Shown here: one piece after another, positions 5,740-10,275 of the stretch
Layout of the letters: the number at the start of each line of letters is the position of its first letter
Numbering within the stretch: the stretch's first letter is position 1
Assembly: GCA_030590585.1 (NCBI GenBank)
Contig: JAUUYD010000038.1
Location: 1 to 10,275 of the forward strand
Reading direction: 5' to 3'
DNA length: 10,275 nt
Origin: Spirochaeta sp.
Lineage (GTDB): Bacteria > Spirochaetota > Spirochaetia > Spirochaetales_E > Spirochaetaceae_B
Made by a program: the position numbers and the translations under genes
Notes under the pieces: generated by a model
Databases searched by the model: none
What the model saw: the letters and a program-made list of their open reading frames with translations, nothing else
What the model was told of the DNA's origin: nothing

Positions 5740-7089
5740 ATGCTTTCCCGGCGCTTATTCGGGAATGAACAAGTTCACTCCGCTCATTTCGCTTGGGAAT
5801 CACTTAACTTCGACTATGTCGTTCTGGGTGAAAAAGAAACACCAACCAGTTGTATCGAAACCCTGAAAGATGCCCGTAAATGTGCTGCGCTGTTCCAAAG
5901 AGAACGGGAGCAAATCGACGGAATTATTGTTGTTTTACCGAATTTCGGTGATGAACTGGGAGTGGTGAATTCAATCAGTGAGGCTAAACTCAATGTCCCG
6001 GTACTATTACAGGCCAGTGATGACGATCTGGATAAGGTATCTGTCAGCCAGCGCCGTGATGCTTTCTGCGGCAAACTTTCGGTAAGCAACAATTTCTTTC
6101 AATACGGAATACCTTTTACTGATACCACATACCATACCTGCAAGATTGATTCCGATGTCTTCAGTAAAGATCTGGAACGATTCTCCAAAGTCTGCCGAAC
6201 CGTTCGGGGCTTGAAGAGCGCCCGTATCGGTGCCATCGGTGCCCGTCCCGGCGGGTTCCAAACCATGCGCGTATCGGAGAAACTCCTCCAGGCCAGCGGA
6301 ATCTCGGTAATCACTGTTGATCATTCAGAGATTCTTGATACAGCCCGAAAGATGGATGCATCTTCTGCTGCAGTCAGTTCCAAGCTGGCTGAAATCCGTA
6401 ACTATGGTAAAATTCCCGTTCGTATCATCGATAACGCTGTTACCCTTCAGGCAAAATACAGTGTTGCGGTTGAAGATTGGATGGCCGAAAACGAATGCGA
6501 CGCATCCTGTATTCAGTGCTGGACCAGTATTCAGGAAAGTTACGGCTGTGCCACCTGTCTGACAATGAGCATGATGGGTGAAAAATTGATGCCCAGTGCC
6601 TGTGAAGTGGACGTTGCCGGGGCAATCGGCATGTATGCCCTCACCCTGGCCAGTGAAAAACCGGCGGCATTACTGGATCGGAATAAATGTATCAACACCC
6701 ACTGCAGTAATTACCCCAAAAGCTTTATCGGTGATGAGATTGAGATTTCCGAGCTTGATATCATCGGCGAGTCCCTGGGAAAAGAAAAGTGTTTCGGAGC
6801 AGTCAAAGGCAAGGTGAAGGGTGGTGACATGACCTACTTCCGAATATCTACTGACGACCGGAGAGGTGTAATCAGAAGTTATCTGGGAGAAGGAGAATTT
6901 ACCGACGATCCCTGTGCCATGGATGGCGGAATTGCGGTTTGTCATATCGACAACCTTCAAGGGCTTATGAAGTACATGGTAAAGAACGGTTATGAACATC
7001 ATACGGGAATGGTGCGTTCTCATGTGGCTGATATCATTCAGGAATCAGTTGAAACCTATATGGGCTGGGAGCTGTACCGGCACAGTTAG
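5740..7089 (+). CDS. C-terminal part of the L-fucose/L-arabinose isomerase-like protein (residual open frame)
   Basis: This 449-codon frame is what remains open after the insertion. Residues 1-20 come from the inserted DNA; genuine protein starts at S21. It contains DGIIVVLPNFGDELGVVNS (60-78), the conserved RRDAFCGKLSVSNN block (105-118), ARIGAIGARPGGFQT (161-175) and the C-terminal NGYEHHTGMVRSH (416-428). In FucI and AraA folds the divalent metal is held by Glu, Asp and His; plausible equivalents here are E266 (SIQES), D291 (CEVD) and H420 or H421. Intact relatives interconvert an aldose and a ketose in the cytoplasm, but many proteins of this subgroup have no tested substrate. The ATG at 5740 has no Shine-Dalgarno and lies inside the insertion, so efficient translation is doubtful. 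The end lies 56 bases before the response regulator gene, on the same strand. Confidence 0.6.
   Translation: MLSRRLFGNEQVHSAHFAWESLNFDYVVLGEKETPTSCIETLKDARKCAALFQREREQIDGIIVVLPNFGDELGVVNSISEAKLNVPVLLQASDDDLDKVSVSQRRDAFCGKLSVSNNFFQYGIPFTDTTYHTCKIDSDVFSKDLERFSKVCRTVRGLKSARIGAIGARPGGFQTMRVSEKLLQASGISVITVDHSEILDTARKMDASSAAVSSKLAEIRNYGKIPVRIIDNAVTLQAKYSVAVEDWMAENECDASCIQCWTSIQESYGCATCLTMSMMGEKLMPSACEVDVAGAIGMYALTLASEKPAALLDRNKCINTHCSNYPKSFIGDEIEISELDIIGESLGKEKCFGAVKGKVKGGDMTYFRISTDDRRGVIRSYLGEGEFTDDPCAMDGGIAVCHIDNLQGLMKYMVKNGYEHHTGMVRSHVADIIQESVETYMGWELYRHS
5796..5800 (+). repeat. Right copy of GGAAT flanking direct repeat
   Basis: This second copy directly precedes CACTTAACTTC, where the native isomerase sequence resumes. 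A further internal GGAAT at 5762-5766 means the motif may also belong to the element itself. Confidence 0.6.
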
Positions 7090-7145
7090 AAGCTTGTCAG
7101 GCGACCATTGTGTTCTCGTGAATCTATGTTAATCTCATAAAACGT

Positions 7146-8711
7146 ATGTATTCGCTGTTGATTGCAGATGATGAAGAACTCGTCCGCCGGGGCCTGGCGG
7201 AAACTCTGGATTGGGAATCGATGGGCTTCCGTGTTACTGGAACTGCGAAAAATGGGATAGAAGCTCTTGATATACTGGGCCGGGATGGTGCCGATGTTGT
7301 TCTGGCCGATATCAGGATGCCCCATCTGAGCGGTCTCGATCTGGCGGCCCGTATACGAAATCAGTATCCGGAAACCCGAGTCGTGATTCTTTCCGGCTAT
7401 GATGATTTTGAGTATGCCCGCAGCGCCATAGAACATGATGTATTCAGTTACCTTCTCAAACCTCTGAGAGAAGAGCGGGCTAAAGAGGTTTTCCAGCAGC
7501 TGAAAAAGACACTTGACGGAGAACAAACAGATACAGCGGACCGGCAGAAGGGAAGAACTGTTCGGCTTCAGGAGCTCCTCAGAAGCATCATCGAAACAGG
7601 AAAGGGTTCAGATGAGATTCACTCAGTACTCAACCAGCCATATCCGGGTGGAATTGTGATGATGCTCGATCCATGTTCCGAAGGAACCGATCGCAATGTT
7701 CAGGAAAGCTGGCATGGATTTCTCCCGCGATTCCTGGAATCCCTGGACGGATTAGCTGAAATTACCGTTGCCGCATCCTTCAGGGAAGATCGAATAGCTC
7801 TTCTTCTTATTTCCTCCCTTGCCGATCTTGATTCCTCGATGGAAAAGGCGTTTTTGGAAATTCGCCGCCGCGGACAGGAATTCGGCGGAATGAGTTTCAC
7901 CGCAGCTGTGGGAAAACCGGCAAATCTCCCGGGAGATATTGCAAGATCGGGTTCGGAAGCTCAGACTCTGCTGGGACATGCCCTATACCTGGGTAAGAAC
8001 AGACTTATCAGGGAAGAAGATATACGAAAAGAAGGTATCCTCAACCTCCCGGATTTTCGGGATGAAGCCGAACGTTTCACCGATATCATGTCATCCCGGG
8101 ATGAAGCCGCTCTGATAGCTCGAACCGACCGGATATTCTCTCTGATGCGTGATGCCTGTCCCAGAAACACCGCACCATTGAAGACATGGTTCCGCAATTT
8201 CTTTTACGCTTTTAACCTTGTACTCTCTGAGAGAGGATTTGCTTCCGAAGCCGTACTCGGTAACATTGATAAGCTCATCGATTCTTTGGCCATTTCTCGG
8301 ACAATCGAAAATATGAGGGAGATTTTTTACAATCAGGCCCTGTCAGGGCTGGAGGTTACTTCCAGGGCTGCTGATACATCGGGACACCGTGTCGTGAGGT
8401 ACGCGATCGAAGCCTTGCAGAATCGATTTTCCGAAGATGTGGGCCTGGATATCATCGCCGATGAACTGGATATCAGCGGTCCATACCTGAGTCGACTCTT
8501 CAAATCTGAAATGGGTGTGAATTTCAAGGAATATCTTACTCGATTACGCCTGGAGAAAGCCAGGGTTCTGCTCAGGGAAACAGGCTTGAGGGTATACGAA
8601 ATAGCTGCCGCAACAGGGTATCCTGATCAGAGGTATTTCAGTGAAATATTCAAGAAAAGAACCGGAATGACCCCCAGAGAATACCGCATGGAAGTCAGAC
8701 CTCCAGTATGA
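7146..8711 (+). CDS. YesN-type response regulator: REC domain plus AraC-family HTH
   Basis: This 521-residue protein has a receiver domain at about 1-120: acidic pair D8/D9 in LLIADDEEL, phosphoacceptor D55 in VVLADIRMPH, S83 in ILSGYDDFEYA and K105 in YLLKPL, all intact. A linker of about 290 residues, typical of this group, separates it from the C-terminal AraC/XylS DNA-binding domain at about 414-515. That domain has two HTH units: LDIIADELDISGPYLSRLFK and later YEIAAATGYPDQRYFSEIFK, ending with the signature GMTPREYR. It should activate transcription after phosphorylation by the histidine kinase encoded next to it; such pairs commonly control sugar uptake or polysaccharide use. The stop overlaps the kinase start as ATGA. 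The ATG at 7146 gives the best REC N-terminus but has no clear Shine-Dalgarno. It follows the isomerase by 56 bases, so the two may share a transcript. Confidence 0.93.
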   Translation: MYSLLIADDEELVRRGLAETLDWESMGFRVTGTAKNGIEALDILGRDGADVVLADIRMPHLSGLDLAARIRNQYPETRVVILSGYDDFEYARSAIEHDVFSYLLKPLREERAKEVFQQLKKTLDGEQTDTADRQKGRTVRLQELLRSIIETGKGSDEIHSVLNQPYPGGIVMMLDPCSEGTDRNVQESWHGFLPRFLESLDGLAEITVAASFREDRIALLLISSLADLDSSMEKAFLEIRRRGQEFGGMSFTAAVGKPANLPGDIARSGSEAQTLLGHALYLGKNRLIREEDIRKEGILNLPDFRDEAERFTDIMSSRDEAALIARTDRIFSLMRDACPRNTAPLKTWFRNFFYAFNLVLSERGFASEAVLGNIDKLIDSLAISRTIENMREIFYNQALSGLEVTSRAADTSGHRVVRYAIEALQNRFSEDVGLDIIADELDISGPYLSRLFKSEMGVNFKEYLTRLRLEKARVLLRETGLRVYEIAAATGYPDQRYFSEIFKKRTGMTPREYRMEVRPPV

Positions 8712-10275
8712 TTAAAAGAATTTCCACAAAGCTCATGTTGGCATACGGCACTCTCTTTGCTGTCCTGCTGATATTATCCGGGGTGTTTCTTTATGCCCGG
8801 GTGAGCTCCCTGATTACAGAAAGAGTGGACAGCGATCTCTCCTCCACCGCCGATTTTATTAAAACCATTGTAGAACTTCGCATTGAGAACAAGAGAGATG
8901 AGGTAAGAAAAGATCTGATCGTAGCTGAGCATTTTCTTATGGATAAGCTGTCAATACTTCCCGGTGAATTAAAAACCATTGCAGTGGTGGATTACCTGAC
9001 AGAGCGGGCCAGTCCTATAACCATCCCCGCCATGGAGTTGAACGGCAGACCGGTTTTTGCCGATCGGGCATTGGTTGACCAAATCAGTGAAAAAACCGGA
9101 AGTGATGTCACTCTGTATCAAAGGGTGCCCGAAGGGCTCGTCGCTGTTACTACGACAATTCTGGATAAAAATGGAACACGCGAAATCGGCCGCCTGGTTC
9201 CCAACGGTTCTCCCTGGGATATCCTGGTCCGGCGTTACGGTACATTCTATGGTCGTGATTATTTCTCCAAAGAATGGTATTTCACCGCATGGAAACAGAT
9301 TCTGGATAAAGATGGTAACGATATCGGTGCCATTTTCATCGCCCAGAGACAGGTGGATATGGCCATGCTTGAGGATGAGCTGGGATCTATCAGGGTTGGC
9401 CGACAGGGTTTCCCTTTCGTACTGGACACACTCAGTACCGTCATTGTTCATCCGGAACTCAAAGGGCTGTACTGGTCTCAGTCTCCGGCACTTGTTGAGA
9501 TGGTATTCCGTAAAAACGGCCGAATCGAGTACAACACAAAGGATTCAGAAGGGAAGAGCAGGGCCAATATTGCGTTTTTCCGCTTCATTCCCGATATGAA
9601 CTGGGTTCTGGTAGTGGGTTCCTACAAGAATGATTTCTACGGAGGTCTTGCTACTCTCAGAAATATGATATTGATTGTTTTCGGTGCCGCCGGGATAACA
9701 TCAATACTGATATCCATGATTCTGGGACGCCGGATCAGCAGGCCCATCGTTGATGTATCCGAAAAACTTGCAGAAATTGCCTTGGGTGAGGCAAACCTGA
9801 ATGCCCGATTGATAGTTCCCAGTGATGATGAGGTAGGTCGACTGGCGGGTTACTACAATACCTTTGTCGCTAAACTTCGGGATCTGCAGGAAATGGAACG
9901 CCGGGGGGTGGAAGTCCGTTTGAAGGACTCTCAAATGAATGCACTTCAGGCTCAGATTAACCCGCATTTTCTACATAATACCCTCGAGACTATTCGCTAT
10001 ATGATCAAGCTCAAAGATGATAGAGCACCGGAAATGATTCGCCTTCTCGCCGAACTGTTCCGGATCAGTCTTGGCAGTAACAGCAATATCACTACAGTAC
10101 GCCGGGAACTCGAGCACATCGATCTCTATATGTCCCTGCAGTCACTGAGATACGGGGGCCGGTTTAACCTGATAAAGGATGTAGATCCCGATATTCTAAA
10201 CCTCTACACTGTAAGATTCATCCTCCAGCCTCTTGTAGAAAACTGCATACACCATGGTTTTGAACCGATGGAAGG
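8708..10275 (+). CDS. YesM-type sensor histidine kinase with periplasmic Cache region (C-terminus cut by window edge)
   Basis: I translated the frame from the ATG at 8708 (overlapping the regulator stop) to the right edge: 522 codons with no stop. Order: membrane helix 1 at about 9-31 (LMLAYGTLFAVLLILSGVFL), an extracytoplasmic region of about 285 residues, membrane helix 2 at about 320-341 (MILIVFGAAGITSILISMIL), a HAMP-like stretch from RRISRPIVDVSEKL, a short coiled linker, then the His_kinase domain with phosphoacceptor H420 in QAQINPHFLHNTLE. The ATPase domain is just entered; its N box (LQPLVENCIHHGFEP) is visible and the G boxes lie beyond the edge. The sensor part reads like a Cache_3-Cache_2 type: SDVTLYQRV, then TTTILDKNGTREIGRLV, GTFYGRDYFSKEWYFTAWKQI and GNDIGAIFIAQ. 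It should bind a small extracellular ligand and phosphorylate the adjacent response regulator. Confidence 0.92.
   Translation, partial: MIKRISTKLMLAYGTLFAVLLILSGVFLYARVSSLITERVDSDLSSTADFIKTIVELRIENKRDEVRKDLIVAEHFLMDKLSILPGELKTIAVVDYLTERASPITIPAMELNGRPVFADRALVDQISEKTGSDVTLYQRVPEGLVAVTTTILDKNGTREIGRLVPNGSPWDILVRRYGTFYGRDYFSKEWYFTAWKQILDKDGNDIGAIFIAQRQVDMAMLEDELGSIRVGRQGFPFVLDTLSTVIVHPELKGLYWSQSPALVEMVFRKNGRIEYNTKDSEGKSRANIAFFRFIPDMNWVLVVGSYKNDFYGGLATLRNMILIVFGAAGITSILISMILGRRISRPIVDVSEKLAEIALGEANLNARLIVPSDDEVGRLAGYYNTFVAKLRDLQEMERRGVEVRLKDSQMNALQAQINPHFLHNTLETIRYMIKLKDDRAPEMIRLLAELFRISLGSNSNITTVRRELEHIDLYMSLQSLRYGGRFNLIKDVDPDILNLYTVRFILQPLVENCIHHGFEPME

Larger units (their letters stand above)
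5647..5800. mobile_element. 154-bp non-coding insertion element (MITE/REP-like)
   Basis: The boundaries are set by the homology break in the isomerase and the GGAAT direct repeat; sliding within that repeat gives equivalent limits. The segment carries no transposase and no plausible gene. Its left part (5655-5735) is a three-hairpin palindromic unit; its right part (5736-5800) holds a small hairpin with stems TTCCCG (5745-5750) and CGGGAA (5760-5765), a TGAAC/GTTCA dyad (5766-5777) and two CGCTT...GGGAAT repeats. No inverted repeats lie exactly at the outer ends, unlike a standard MITE. It must have been moved by an enzyme encoded elsewhere, for example a REP-associated Y1 transposase (RAYT) or a DDE transposase; the direct repeat favours the latter chemistry, the GTAG feet the former. 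Confidence 0.7.
5535..7089 (+). pseudogene. L-fucose/L-arabinose isomerase-like gene interrupted by a 154-bp insertion
   Basis: The first 37 codons from the TTG at 5535 encode a convincing start of a FucI-like protein (FGLIVGTRGFFNPRLAIEGR near residues 10-29, then KLLAQME). The frame then enters foreign sequence and stops at TGA 5733-5735. The matching continuation (LNFDYVVLGEKETPT and onward) resumes in another frame just after 5800. Deleting 154 bases between the GGAAT copies at 5642-5646 and 5796-5800 joins the parts as KLLAQMESLNFDYVVLG and gives one uninterrupted 466-residue protein, in line with this family's usual length. All remaining sequence is intact to the stop at 7087-7089, so the disruption looks recent. 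An N-terminal Rossmann segment is split off, so activity is probably lost unless the downstream part is reinitiated and complements. The break could also be polymorphic in the population. Confidence 0.8.

Noticed and set aside
5646..5800. Programmed frameshift joining the two isomerase frames
   Set aside because: The intervening 154 bases encode no conserved family sequence and a simple -1 or +1 slip would leave about 50 foreign residues; an insertion explains the frame change and the direct repeats better.
7086..7526. Antisense ORF of 146 codons opposite the response regulator
   Set aside because: It lies over the well-supported REC domain coding sequence, has no recognisable domain and is best explained as a shadow frame.
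8969..9451. Antisense ORF of 160 codons opposite the histidine kinase
   Set aside because: It overlaps the Cache sensor coding region and shows no motif, start signal or neighbour support.
9057..9599. Plus-strand ORF of 180 codons within the histidine kinase
   Set aside because: The kinase frame is continuous through this region with recognisable Cache motifs; this one is a shifted frame with random-looking composition.

Overview
The window looks like an accessory carbohydrate-catabolism locus from a free-living heterotroph of moderate GC content. The YesM/YesN-type two-component pair, the RpiR regulator and the codon composition would fit a spirochaete or a Firmicutes-like bacterium. I lean towards a spirochaete with low confidence, because there is no rRNA or housekeeping marker here.

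Left block (1-5317, minus strand). Five genes read right to left as one tightly packed operon: a short SIS-domain sugar-phosphate isomerase-like protein, a zinc-dependent medium-chain alcohol/polyol dehydrogenase, an NAD(P)-binding oxidoreductase with a C-terminal SAF domain (COG4091-like), an FGGY-family carbohydrate kinase, and an RpiR/MurR-type regulator that runs off the left edge. Three of the four junctions overlap (ATGA, ATGA, ATGAATGA) and the fourth has a 24-bp gap with a good Shine-Dalgarno. The set oxidises, isomerises and phosphorylates a sugar or polyol whose identity the sequence does not reveal.

Centre (5318-5534). This AT-rich divergent intergenic region carries a plausible rightward promoter and an 11-bp imperfect inverted repeat that could be an operator.

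Right block (5535-10275, plus strand). An L-fucose/L-arabinose isomerase-like gene comes first, with a TTG start behind a strong Shine-Dalgarno. It is interrupted after codon 37 by a 154-bp insertion (about 5647-5800) flanked by GGAAT direct repeats. Removing exactly 154 bp restores one 466-codon reading frame. The insertion contains an 81-bp cloverleaf-like palindromic unit: an outer inverted repeat enclosing three perfect hairpins, with GTAG at both feet, so it resembles a pair of inverted REP sequences. Then come a YesN-type response regulator (REC plus AraC HTH) and, overlapping it by ATGA, a YesM-type sensor histidine kinase with a periplasmic Cache region, cut by the right edge.

Together: the two-component system probably senses an extracellular ligand and RpiR an intracellular sugar phosphate, while the isomerase and the divergent operon supply the catabolic steps. 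The insertion probably inactivates the isomerase in this genome and may affect expression of the downstream regulators.
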